Below are positions 1 through 7,364 of a DNA stretch of 7,404 nucleotides, one piece after another; positions within the stretch are counted from its first letter, which is position 1; every line of letters starts with the position of its first letter. Source of the stretch: Flavobacteriaceae bacterium (GTDB lineage: Bacteria > Bacteroidota > Bacteroidia > Flavobacteriales > Flavobacteriaceae); the NCBI GenBank assembly GCA_030625995.1, contig DAOUPU010000119.1, positions 1 through 7,404 on the forward strand, read 5' to 3'. The notes below the pieces were generated by a model. It saw only the letters and a list, made by a program, of their open reading frames with translations, searched no databases and had not been told where the DNA came from. The translations under genes and the position numbers were made by a program.

Positions 1-550
1 AACATTGAAAATCATTTTCCAACCTCTCCTCCAGCATTTCTTTATTATATCTATAAACGGGTAGTCCGCTGCATTTTAAAGCGCCATTCAAATTAAAGGC
101 GGCTATGATAACAAATCCATTTGGCTTCACCAGTTTACTTAATAAGTCGAAATATGCATTTTGATCCTCTGTCTTATTAAAAAAATGCAAAACTGCTCTA
201 TCATTCCAAAGATCAACAGGAGCAAGATCAATTAATTTCTTGGAATTTGTCAAATCATCAATGATCCATTTTACATCATGACCTGCCGGTCCGATTCTTT
301 GCTTAATTTTCTCCACGGCAGTACTACTAATATCACATCCAATAATATTTTTATACCCTAATTTTATTAATTCATCAATCAAAGTAGTTGCCCCGACACC
401 AACATTTAATAACCTTGCGGCTTTATCGAAATTACATTTTTTAATGAGTTGTAAGGAGGGTTCTGGGCAATCTTCATACCAACCTAATTTCTTGGTGTCT
501 TTATTCTCATATGCTTTATTCCAATGCAGTTCTAAATCCAAAGTTTTCAT
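1..550 (-). CDS. Class I SAM-dependent methyltransferase (C-terminus cut by window edge)
   Basis: I translated this by hand from the ATG at 548-550; the frame stays open for 183 codons to the left edge, so the C-terminus is missing. The protein looks like a small cytosolic class I (Rossmann-fold) methyltransferase. Visible marks are an N-terminal segment with HWNKAY and GWYEDCPEPSL (residues 9-33), a glycine-rich SAM-binding motif I, LLNVGVGATT (47-56), an acidic residue at the end of strand 2 (Asp73 in GCDIS), the stretch VDLWNDRAVLHFF (112-124), and CSGLPVYRY (160-168). From memory this pattern matches a recurring bacterial family of about 200 residues (WHDRAVFHFL and CSGLPV are typical), so perhaps 20-25 residues are lost. 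Motif I reads NVGVG where relatives usually have DVGGG or DVGCG. The substrate cannot be told. The start lies 14 bases after the stop of the upstream permease gene, which suggests co-transcription. There is only a weak AGG (in TAGGTTG) before the ATG. Confidence 0.88.
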   Translation of the reverse strand, partial: MKTLDLELHWNKAYENKDTKKLGWYEDCPEPSLQLIKKCNFDKAARLLNVGVGATTLIDELIKLGYKNIIGCDISSTAVEKIKQRIGPAGHDVKWIIDDLTNSKKLIDLAPVDLWNDRAVLHFFNKTEDQNAYFDLLSKLVKPNGFVIIAAFNLNGALKCSGLPVYRYNKEMLEERLENDFQC

Positions 551-564
551 TTTATGCAACCTAT

Positions 565-1629
565 CTAACTCTCTTTATTCTCATTTAAAATTGCTTTGGC
601 TTCTGCCTCGGTTCCTAAGGCTATAGAAATCCATTTCGTATTCGGATCTTGTTCTAATATAATTTTAATCGCCATGGTCAGTGGAACAGATAAAAACATC
701 CCAACTATGCCTAAAACAAATCCCCAAAATATTAAGGAAACGAACACAACATAAGTAGAAAGTCCTAATCCTTTACCCATAACTTTTGGTTCGACTATAT
801 TACCAACGATCATATTTACACCAACAAAAATAATCATCGTCCAAAAAGCTCCACCAGCACCTAACTGGACCAAGGCAAATAAAATAGCCGGAAATGCTGC
901 CAATATAGATCCAATATTAGGAATGAAGTTTAACAGAAAAGCGATAAGAGCCCAGATGATAGCGTAGTCCACTCCCAAAATAGCTAGACATATCCAAATA
1001 CAGACACCAGTAAGTAGGCTGGTTGCTGTTTTAATTGATAAATAATGACGTATACTGGCACCAATAGTAATAAAAAAATTCAGAGATTTAGTCGAATTCT
1101 TAAGGATCGCTCTTGTCTTAACTGGAATGGAATCCATTTCCATCAGCAAGAAAAGTGCAAGAAAAAAAATAGTCAAAGCATTCCCCATAAAGCCTCCCAA
1201 TTGGCCCAGAATATTTGCGGTAACACCCATAACCTTGGTTGGCTCCAATAATTTAGACATTTTATCCGTTGAAATATTAATTCCTTTTTCTTGTAAAAAT
1301 TGGTTTAATGATGTTCCCATTTCTCGAAGATTCTCTTCATATTTTGGGGCGTCTTCAGAAAACGAGGATAATGAAGTAGCTATCAATTCGCCAAAACCTA
1401 GAAATATTCCCGTAATCCCAACAAAAACAATAGTGATCGCTAGAGTCATCGGCACCTTTTTCCTCTTTAACCAAATGATGGGTTGGGCACAAACAATGCT
1501 TATAAAAAGAGACATCAATATTGGATTTACAATATTCTCCGCCTGCATAACCACAGCAATAATGATTATGAAAGCCGCAATTATTAATACCCCTGGAATC
1601 TTTGGCGTATTTGAGATGTTATCGCTCAT
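565..1629 (-). CDS. AI-2E family transporter (PerM/TqsA/UPF0118-type membrane protein)
   Basis: This is a 354-residue polytopic inner-membrane protein. Hydrophobic segments lie near residues 11-29, 33-53 and 60-84; a soluble stretch at about 86-140 follows, then further segments near 146-164 and 203-325. This 3 + soluble domain + 5 layout and length fit the AI-2E exporter family (PF01594). The family signatures are clear: FLLNFIPNIGSILAAFPAIL (231-250), then NIVEPKVMGKGLGLS (277-291) and GFVLGIVGMFLSVPLT (303-318). Some family members export the quorum signal AI-2 and others act in ion or proton antiport, so the substrate is not assignable here. The ATG start at 1627-1629 gives a sensible cytoplasmic N-terminus and has no clear Shine-Dalgarno. 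A terminator separates it from the upstream barrel gene, while a methyltransferase gene follows after 14 bases, so those two are probably one transcript. Confidence 0.93.
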   Translation of the reverse strand: MSDNISNTPKIPGVLIIAAFIIIIAVVMQAENIVNPILMSLFISIVCAQPIIWLKRKKVPMTLAITIVFVGITGIFLGFGELIATSLSSFSEDAPKYEENLREMGTSLNQFLQEKGINISTDKMSKLLEPTKVMGVTANILGQLGGFMGNALTIFFLALFLLMEMDSIPVKTRAILKNSTKSLNFFITIGASIRHYLSIKTATSLLTGVCIWICLAILGVDYAIIWALIAFLLNFIPNIGSILAAFPAILFALVQLGAGGAFWTMIIFVGVNMIVGNIVEPKVMGKGLGLSTYVVFVSLIFWGFVLGIVGMFLSVPLTMAIKIILEQDPNTKWISIALGTEAEAKAILNENKES

Positions 1630-1657
1630 AATAAATTTTTTATCGATGAATTAAATT

Positions 1658-1665
1658 CAAATGTA
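1658..1665 (-). promoter_or_regulatory. Possible Bacteroidota -7 box for the permease-methyltransferase pair
   Basis: On the minus strand these bases read TACATTTG, an exact fit to the TAnnTTTG -7 consensus of the Bacteroidota primary sigma factor. It would place the transcription start near 1651, giving a leader of about 22 bases before the ATG at 1629. It lies directly after the terminator of the upstream gene, where a new promoter would be needed. Against it, I see no TTTG-like -33 element at the expected distance; that position is occupied by the terminator hairpin. Confidence 0.3.
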
Positions 1666-1697
1666 AGAGAAAAGGAACCACTTTATAGTGATTCCTT
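1663..1697 (-). terminator. Intrinsic terminator after the outer-membrane barrel gene
   Basis: Bases 1687-1697 and 1672-1682 form an 11-bp stem closed by a 4-base loop (1683-1686). In minus-strand RNA the stem is AAGGAAUCACU / AGUGGUUCCUU with a single G-U wobble, and the tail continues UUCUCUUA, giving a U-rich run after the hairpin. In plus-strand RNA the same position would be a C-A mismatch, so the hairpin is better in the minus direction, as expected for termination of the barrel gene whose stop codon is at 1733. Confidence 0.75.
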
Positions 1698-1732
1698 CTA
1701 AATTATTTTTTATTCTATAAAAGTGCGATCCT

Positions 1733-2596
1733 CTATAAAGCATCTCCTAATCTATACGAATAACCGATCGAAAAAATTACACCTCCTACCGAACTTTCAC
1801 CAAATGTACTATCTCTTTGTATAGTGCTTAAACCATAGGAAACTTTTGCATCAAGAAATACTTCACTCCGTCCAAAATTTTTAATCAACCCAACACCAGC
1901 CTGAATACCCACACTAATATTCTCTATATCATCATTTATATCCGTTTCCGCATCGAATGGAATCGCAGGAGCTTCTATATCCAAAAATGGTGGTCCATTA
2001 GGAAATTCTGCATTTGGAATCTTTAATGGATCCGTCATCCCCAAGTCATAATAGAGCTGACTCTCACCACTTGTTACTTGATTTGCACTAAGTAACACGG
2101 CCATACTGGGTCCAGCCTCCACATAAAATCTCCAGTTGCTACCCCAACCTAATTTTACCAAAACAGGGATTTCCAGATATCTTAAATCTGATTCACTGTA
2201 ATAATCCGCATAAAAAGGATTTTCGTTGGTTATTGGTTGTCCACCACTAAAAAATATCAATTGATTCAACTGACTTAAACTAAATCCAACTTCTTCAAAT
2301 GCTTCCGCTAATGGCTCGGTTTGAACTGGCTGAGATCCATCTCGCAGACCCCCTCGATGGGTAAAATTAAATTCTGGCTGAATAGAAACCATTTCATTAA
2401 TCGGAATTTCTACAAACATTCCCCAATCCATACCATCTGTAGTCGAAAACTCATCCGTATAAATATTTTCTGTAGAAGTTGATAATTTACCCAAACTATA
2501 ACCAACCTTAGCCCCAATTTTAACCTGGGCGTAGCCCAATTGCGTAATGAATATCAAGAGTATGGAAATAATTTGAAAGATTTTAAAGTGTTTCAT
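1733..2596 (-). CDS. Outer-membrane beta-barrel protein (OMP_b-brl/porin-like family)
   Basis: The product is 287 residues with a clear Sec signal peptide, MKHFKIFQIISILLIFITQLGYA, and a predicted cut before Gln24, leaving about 264 mature residues. I chose the ATG at 2594-2596 because the longer reading frame begins at a TTG (2638) and would add 14 polar residues in front of the signal peptide. The mature part has alternating strand patterns typical of Bacteroidota outer-membrane barrels: VKIGAKVGYSLGKLS near the N-terminus, GMFVEIPINEMVSIQPEFNFTHRGG, LRYLEIPVLVKLGWGSNWRFYVEAGPSMAVLL, ISVGIQAGVGLI, and a last strand VIFSIGYSYRLG close to the C-terminus. This matches the PF13568-type barrel (often annotated PorT-like or porin family). 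Long acidic, proline-rich segments between strands, such as the one ending in FDAETDINDDIEN, are likely surface loops. Ligand or partner is unknown. A terminator follows the gene. Confidence 0.87.
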   Translation of the reverse strand: MKHFKIFQIISILLIFITQLGYAQVKIGAKVGYSLGKLSTSTENIYTDEFSTTDGMDWGMFVEIPINEMVSIQPEFNFTHRGGLRDGSQPVQTEPLAEAFEEVGFSLSQLNQLIFFSGGQPITNENPFYADYYSESDLRYLEIPVLVKLGWGSNWRFYVEAGPSMAVLLSANQVTSGESQLYYDLGMTDPLKIPNAEFPNGPPFLDIEAPAIPFDAETDINDDIENISVGIQAGVGLIKNFGRSEVFLDAKVSYGLSTIQRDSTFGESSVGGVIFSIGYSYRLGDAL

Positions 2597-2870
2597 TTTG
2601 TTATAATAATTATAATTAATTAGATTAGTATTAACCAAAAACAGTTTAATAACAAATTGATTACGTTTTACTTACACCCAATTTAAACGTCATGCTATTG
2701 CTAAATTTGTTTTTAATTTTTTTTAAATATACAAAATAAATACAAATCAAAACTGTGTCTTTGATCCAGTTTCGCTTTGTGTCCTCTAATCGAAAATAAA
2801 TAGTAGAATAAACCGTTTAAGAAACCATATATCCGCTAATTGAAGATATTTTAAAATAAAAAAGGTCATT
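2597..2870. other. AT-rich divergent intergenic region
   Basis: This 274-base gap separates the minus-strand barrel gene from the plus-strand lipoprotein gene and must hold promoters for both unless transcription comes from elsewhere. It is very AT-rich. On the plus strand, 2702-2709 reads TAAATTTG, an exact TAnnTTTG -7 box, but only a poor TTTA (2682-2685) sits upstream of it. On the minus strand the best pair I find is TTTG (2748-2751) with TATATTTA (2724-2731), at a 16-base spacing that is shorter than usual. I see no tRNA, riboswitch, repeat or credible small gene here. Confidence 0.5.
2861..2865 (+). promoter_or_regulatory. Shine-Dalgarno-like site for the lipoprotein gene
   Basis: AAAGG lies five bases before the ATG at 2871. 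It is the clearest ribosome-binding-like sequence in the window, where the other starts are preceded by AT-rich DNA, and it supports the chosen start. Bacteroidota often initiate without such sites, so its importance is uncertain. Confidence 0.4.
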
Positions 2871-4025
2871 ATGAAATACTTTATCAAGGTCTTCCTTCTT
2901 AGTTTAAGCCTATATTTTGTTGCCTTGGGCTGTAGTTCCGGAAAAAAAATGTTAGAACATGGCAATTATTACCAGGCTGTCATGCAATCAGTAGGGAGAT
3001 TAAAAAACAGCCCTTCTAACAAAAAGGCAAGTGAAACTTTAGCTGATGCATACCCTTTTGCGGTTCGTAATTTATTAGATAGGTTAGATAACAATGGCTC
3101 ATCAAACAATAAATTTAGGAATACAGATGCGGTTTATGTTTATCGGGACTTGAACAGATTGTATGAAAGTATTCAAGCTACACCAGCCGCCTTGAACGTA
3201 ATAGGAAATCCTCAAAAGTACTATGATGAATTAAATCAGGTAATACCACAGGCAGCAGAAGAACAATACCAGGCCGGTTTGGAACAAATTTCGTATGTCG
3301 GTCGGAATAATGCAAAGCAGGCATACTTTTATTTTATTGAAGCGAACAAGTTTGTTGAAAATTATAAAGATGTTAACGAACAGATTGAAATTGCCTATAA
3401 CCTAACAATTCTAAAAGTGATAGCCGATTTAAAACCTGTCCAATCTCGTCTATATGATCTAAGTGCTGACATTTTTTACAAGGAAGTAAATAAAACGCTA
3501 AGGCAAATTGAGCAAAATGAATTCATCAAATTCTTCTCTCCGGAGGAAGCGAAAATAATGAGTATAAATGATCCGGATCAATATTTAACGATCAATTTTG
3601 AGGATTTCGTTGTTGGTGAAACCCACTCCACTGAACGTATAGAAACAATGAAAAGTGACAGTGTCAAAGTGAGTACCATTACATTAAATGATGGTAGCAA
3701 GCGCGATGTATATGATATTGTAACCGCCAAAGTTTCCATTAACCGAATGGACGTAATATCCAAAGGATTAATAAATCTAAAGGTTCATGAGGGAGTTGAC
3801 CTCAATAGAGATCTAGTTTATCAAGATTTTGCAGGTGAATATATATGGTTTAATGAATGGGGGCACTTTAATGGCGATGAAAGGGCTCTTACAGATATGC
3901 AATATGAAATTTGTAAACAAAAAAGAATCAACCCAATTCCACCGCAACAAATGTTTGTTGAATTTACAAAACCCATTCATGAACAGTTAAGGAACAAGTT
4001 GTATAGTTTCTACAAGAATTATTAA
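2871..4025 (+). CDS. Predicted lipoprotein of unknown function with TPR-like helices
   Basis: This is a 384-residue exported protein. Its N-terminus is a short lipoprotein signal peptide ending VALGC, so Cys21 is the likely lipidated residue. The lipobox is loose (Ala rather than Leu at -3), which is common in this phylum. After the Cys come SSGKK rather than an acidic export signal, so the protein probably faces the periplasm (inference). Residues 25-66 (MLEHGNYYQAVMQSVGRL...AYPFAV) and about 128-176 (AEEQYQAGLEQI...AYFYFIEANKFVENYKD...AYNL) look like TPR-type helix pairs. The C-terminal part (about 240-384) looks beta-rich and contains the stretch FAGEYIWFNEWGHFNGDERAL (320-340) and the ending FTKPIHEQLRNKLYSFYKNY. 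I recall similar conserved hypothetical proteins in Bacteroidota but know no assigned function. The ATG start follows an AAAGG site. The ABC exporter gene follows on the same strand after 147 bases, too far to assume an operon. Confidence 0.85.
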   Translation: MKYFIKVFLLSLSLYFVALGCSSGKKMLEHGNYYQAVMQSVGRLKNSPSNKKASETLADAYPFAVRNLLDRLDNNGSSNNKFRNTDAVYVYRDLNRLYESIQATPAALNVIGNPQKYYDELNQVIPQAAEEQYQAGLEQISYVGRNNAKQAYFYFIEANKFVENYKDVNEQIEIAYNLTILKVIADLKPVQSRLYDLSADIFYKEVNKTLRQIEQNEFIKFFSPEEAKIMSINDPDQYLTINFEDFVVGETHSTERIETMKSDSVKVSTITLNDGSKRDVYDIVTAKVSINRMDVISKGLINLKVHEGVDLNRDLVYQDFAGEYIWFNEWGHFNGDERALTDMQYEICKQKRINPIPPQQMFVEFTKPIHEQLRNKLYSFYKNY

Positions 4026-4172
4026 TCTTTCACTTAATGTTTGCTGAAAAAGAATCAAACCTAGCATTATAAGACCCCAGCAGTAAGAAAAACTTTTTTA
4101 ATCTGAGTTCCAAAGTTCTCTGCCTAATTGTCATTTAACTTTATTTGGCTCCGTTTTTGACCGTCTAGAGTC

Positions 4173-5909
4173 ATGACTAAAAAGAAAGTATCCTTCGCAT
4201 GGGCCGTTAAAGAATTTATCTGGCCAAGAAAAAACATTGTATTAGTGGGTTTTGTATTGATCATCCTGAGAAGTTTATCCGGACTGGTTCTACCCTATGC
4301 CACCAAAAATTTGATTGATGAAATTATCCCATCGAAAGATATGCAAGCCTTAACCACCTTACTTATTGTGGTTAGTATTGCAATACTAATTCAGGCTTCG
4401 ACGTCATTTTCATTGACTCGCTTACTCAGTGTGGAAGCACAGCATTTAATCTCTTTATTAAGAGCCAAAGTTCAAAAAAAACTACTCAGACTTCCGATAA
4501 GCTTTTTTGACAACAATAAGTCCGGAGCACTCGTTTCCAGAGTTATGACCGATGTGGAAGGCGTTCGCAATTTAGTAGGTACAGGTTTGGTACAATTAAT
4601 TGGAGGGACTTTTACATCCATCATATCCTTGATAATATTGATAAAAATAAATGCCACCATGACCTTACTTGTATTAGTACCGGTAGCGATATTTGGCTTT
4701 ATTGCTTTAAAGGCTTTTGGTTATATCCGACCAATTTTTAGAGATCGTGGAAAAATAAACGCGGAAGTAACCGGTAGATTGACAGAAACATTAAATGGTG
4801 TACGAGTGATAAAAGGATTTAACGCAGAGGAGCAAGAGAATATTACTTTTGAAAAAGGCGTGGAACGTTTGTACCTCAATGTTAAAAAGAGTCTCACAGC
4901 TACTGCATTAATGACAAGTTCATCTACTTTTTTATTAGGATTAGCATCTGTTGGCATCATGGGAATGGGTGGATATTTTATTATGAACGATACAATGACC
5001 TACGGTGATTTTGTTTCATTCACTCTATTTCTAGGGTTTATGATAGCTCCTATTGTTCAGATGAGTAATATTGGCAGCCAGCTAACAGAAGCAATGGCGG
5101 GATTAGATCGTACTGAAGAATTGATGGCAATGACAGAAGAGGATGATCCTGAAGTTCGAACCTTATCGATCGGTGAAATTACAGGAGATGTTATATTTGA
5201 AGACGTGTCTTTTAGTTACGAAGAGAGCAAGGAGGTATTACATAATATTTCCTTTGAAGCACCTGCAGGAAGTGTTACAGCTTTGGTAGGATCCTCAGGT
5301 TCCGGTAAATCTACGATTGCAGGACTGGCAGCTACCTTTTTAAATCCATCCGAAGGAGAAGTTTCTTTAGATGGAATTGATCTTTCAACGGTAAATTTAA
5401 GCAGTTACAGGAGTAAGCTTGGTGTGGTATTACAGGACGATTTTTTATATGAAGGCACAATTCGTGAGAATATTTTATTCGCCAAAGCAGATGCCAGTGA
5501 TGCACAATTGGCAGAAGCAGTAAACGGAGCTTATGTCAATGAATTTACAGATAAATTTGAAAATGGACTGGATACGGTAATTGGAGAAAGAGGAGTCAAA
5601 CTCTCTGGTGGGCAACGTCAAAGAATATCTATAGCCAGAGCACTTTTAGCAGATCCCAAGATAATTATTTTGGATGAAGCAACTTCTAATTTGGATACAG
5701 AAAGCGAATCTTATATTCAAAAAAGTTTGCATATGTTAATGAAGGATAGAACCACTTTTGTTATTGCGCACAGGTTAAGCACTATACAGCAGGCAGATCA
5801 AATTTTAGTAATTGAAGAAGGAAATATTGTTGAACGAGGTAAACATCAAGAACTTATAGACAAGAAAGGCCGCTATTTTGATCTGTATACCTATCAGAGT
5901 CGGATTTAA
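4173..5909 (+). CDS. ABC exporter, fused permease-ATPase half-transporter (MsbA-like)
   Basis: The 578-residue length and order are those of a type IV (exporter) half-transporter that works as a dimer in the inner membrane. The membrane domain (about 20-305) has six hydrophobic segments near 22-44, 58-78, 136-157, 160-180, 250-270 and 277-297, plus the usual intracellular-loop sequence RLPISFFDNNKSGALVSRVMTD. The ATPase domain (about 335-578) has A-loop Tyr349, Walker A GSSGSGKST (373-381), Q-loop Gln421, signature LSGGQ (477-481), Walker B IIIL-D501 followed by catalytic Glu502, D-loop SNLD and switch His533. Since every site is canonical, a homodimer is plausible, unlike heterodimeric exporters with one degenerate site. 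Substrate is unknown; lipid, peptide or drug export are all family roles. The ATG at 4173 has no Shine-Dalgarno, and the 147 bases before it show no clear promoter or terminator. The gene converges with the serine hydrolase gene. Confidence 0.95.
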   Translation: MTKKKVSFAWAVKEFIWPRKNIVLVGFVLIILRSLSGLVLPYATKNLIDEIIPSKDMQALTTLLIVVSIAILIQASTSFSLTRLLSVEAQHLISLLRAKVQKKLLRLPISFFDNNKSGALVSRVMTDVEGVRNLVGTGLVQLIGGTFTSIISLIILIKINATMTLLVLVPVAIFGFIALKAFGYIRPIFRDRGKINAEVTGRLTETLNGVRVIKGFNAEEQENITFEKGVERLYLNVKKSLTATALMTSSSTFLLGLASVGIMGMGGYFIMNDTMTYGDFVSFTLFLGFMIAPIVQMSNIGSQLTEAMAGLDRTEELMAMTEEDDPEVRTLSIGEITGDVIFEDVSFSYEESKEVLHNISFEAPAGSVTALVGSSGSGKSTIAGLAATFLNPSEGEVSLDGIDLSTVNLSSYRSKLGVVLQDDFLYEGTIRENILFAKADASDAQLAEAVNGAYVNEFTDKFENGLDTVIGERGVKLSGGQRQRISIARALLADPKIIILDEATSNLDTESESYIQKSLHMLMKDRTTFVIAHRLSTIQQADQILVIEEGNIVERGKHQELIDKKGRYFDLYTYQSRI

Positions 5910-5963
5910 ATATATCCCTACGATCTATGACACAACTTGGAACCCAATATATTTTTTAATCTC

Positions 5964-7364
5964 TCAATTTTTAATGGAGGTTTTCCAATAATGATTTAAA
6001 TATTTAACCGTTCCATGGTTATCTGTATAAAAGGCAATTTCCATTGGGAATATAATCATTGGATTTTTATAGGTAAATCTGTCTTTTCCATTTGGCATGA
6101 GCGGATAAATGTCCTCTTCATTAAAATGAATAAATAAATTCTTTCCTCGAGATCTAATCTCGGTAACATCATGCTTGTTCCCCTGAATATTTGGTTTGTA
6201 GTATTTTCCAACATATTTCTTTAGGTCAACTTCAGAGTAGTAAGTGGTAGTGGTATCATTTTGGACGGGCAAAAAAATTTCCACCATCTTTTCAAAGGTG
6301 TTGATAAATGGATAAGATCCTGTATTGCTCATCAAAATAAATGCCGCCTGATGGGTTGGTGCCATAACAAACAATATATTTTGGCTTCCGGACTCACCGG
6401 GGTGACCCAAAAAATGAATTCCTTTAAAATCAAAACCGATCAAACCATAATTATAATAAGAACCAGGGTACCCCAAGTATTGGTGTAAAACCCCTAAGGG
6501 CGTATAACTTGTCGACATTTTTTTTATCACGCTTTTACTAATAACTTGTTGGTTGTCAATATTTCCATCATTCATAAAGCATATAGCAAATTGTGACAAG
6601 TCGTGCACATTACTAAACATAGAGGCTGCAGGTTGGATAAATGGATAGATTAATTCATGATCTACCCGAGCTCCTTTTATATGTCCAGATGTAACATATT
6701 TAAGCTTAGCAACACTTTCATAATAGGTAGTATTCTCCATTTTAATCGGGTCGAATATTAGCTCTTGGATCGCTTCGAAAAAAGTAGATTCCATTATTTC
6801 CGCCAGAAGTGAACCGGCCAATACGTGCCCTATATTCGTATAAGAAAAAACTGATTGGAGCTGACTGGAAACAAGTTTATCTCCATATTGTTCTAAATAG
6901 GTTTCCACATCCTCTTTATATATTTTTTTTGTTGGTAAATAATCAATTATTCCTGAGCTCATAGAAAGAATTTCGTGTATAGTAATTAAAGATAGTTTTG
7001 GAGACAGGTATTTTAGAATATTTCCGATGGGCGTGTTTACAGCTATGCCTTGTTTTTCACAAGCCATCAAAAGTGCTGTTGTAGTAATTATTTTTGTTAC
7101 AGAAGCAGTGAGAAAAAGTGTTTCTGTATTTACAGGAACTTTGGTTTTTTTATTACTTATCCCAAATGCTTTTTGATATACTATCTCGCCATCCTGAACA
7201 AAAGCAATCATAGCACCGGGTGCTCCTGAAACCTCCAGATCCTTTCGAGCTACTTCATCAATTGCGTCCAGGTCATATTTTTTCGTTTTTTGCCCGTTGA
7301 CTGCCCCTGATGACAAAAGAGAACATCCAAATAAAATGATGTATATATAGGTGAATATTTTCAA
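5964..7364 (-). CDS. Secreted serine hydrolase, beta-lactamase/PBP4* family
   Basis: This 466-residue protein has an N-terminal signal peptide (roughly 1-24, hydrophobic IFTYIYIILFGCSLL, likely cut before Gln25), so it should act in the periplasm or outside. Cys14 could be read as a weak lipobox (LFGC), but its position is early and Phe at -2 is unusual. The domain at about 33-365 is the class C beta-lactamase/DD-peptidase fold (PF00144): GAPGAMIAFVQDGEIVYQKAFG, catalytic motif SVTK (nucleophile Ser88, Lys91), YTN (Tyr175, Asn177) and HPG (321-323) in place of the KTG triad. The canonical HTSG after the first motif reads SMSSG here. Residues about 376-460 (VDLKKYVGKYY... onward) resemble the C-terminal accessory domain often attached to these enzymes. 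The substrate could be a peptide, ester or beta-lactam; true beta-lactamase activity is not implied. The frame contains no ATG before residue 52, so TTG at 7362-7364 is the likely start; an in-frame stop lies at 7401-7403. Confidence 0.9.
   Translation of the reverse strand: MKIFTYIYIILFGCSLLSSGAVNGQKTKKYDLDAIDEVARKDLEVSGAPGAMIAFVQDGEIVYQKAFGISNKKTKVPVNTETLFLTASVTKIITTTALLMACEKQGIAVNTPIGNILKYLSPKLSLITIHEILSMSSGIIDYLPTKKIYKEDVETYLEQYGDKLVSSQLQSVFSYTNIGHVLAGSLLAEIMESTFFEAIQELIFDPIKMENTTYYESVAKLKYVTSGHIKGARVDHELIYPFIQPAASMFSNVHDLSQFAICFMNDGNIDNQQVISKSVIKKMSTSYTPLGVLHQYLGYPGSYYNYGLIGFDFKGIHFLGHPGESGSQNILFVMAPTHQAAFILMSNTGSYPFINTFEKMVEIFLPVQNDTTTTYYSEVDLKKYVGKYYKPNIQGNKHDVTEIRSRGKNLFIHFNEEDIYPLMPNGKDRFTYKNPMIIFPMEIAFYTDNHGTVKYLNHYWKTSIKN

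Noticed and set aside
444..626. Short plus-strand open frame across the methyltransferase start and permease end
   Set aside because: It lies opposite two well-supported minus-strand genes, shows no recognisable domain and crosses their junction; it is a shadow frame.
1127..1654. 175-codon plus-strand open frame
   Set aside because: It is fully antisense to the permease gene, whose family signatures are unmistakable; the apparent hydrophobic stretches are complements of membrane-segment codons.
2597..2638. TTG-initiated 14-residue N-terminal extension of the barrel protein
   Set aside because: It would place polar Asn/Tyr-rich residues before a textbook signal peptide, while the ATG at 2594-2596 gives a normal exported protein.
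4035..4068. Possible hairpin downstream of the lipoprotein gene (GTTTG 4039-4043 with CAAAC 4056-4060, TAAT with ATTA)
   Set aside because: The stem is short and broken by a 5-base bulge, the loop is 12 bases, and no T-run follows directly; not convincing as a terminator.
4720..4960. Minus-strand open frame inside the ABC exporter gene
   Set aside because: It is antisense to the conserved membrane domain of a complete ABC exporter and has no features of its own.
5908..5956. Possible bidirectional terminator between the convergent ABC and hydrolase genes (AAATATAT with ATATATTT, then a T-run)
   Set aside because: The only complementarity I found is an 8-bp pure A/T stem around a loop of about 31 bases, too weak to call, although the location would suit a terminator.
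5964..7364. Reading the serine hydrolase as a resistance beta-lactamase
   Set aside because: The SVTK, YTN and HPG motifs are shared by many peptidases and esterases of the family, and no feature points specifically to beta-lactam hydrolysis.
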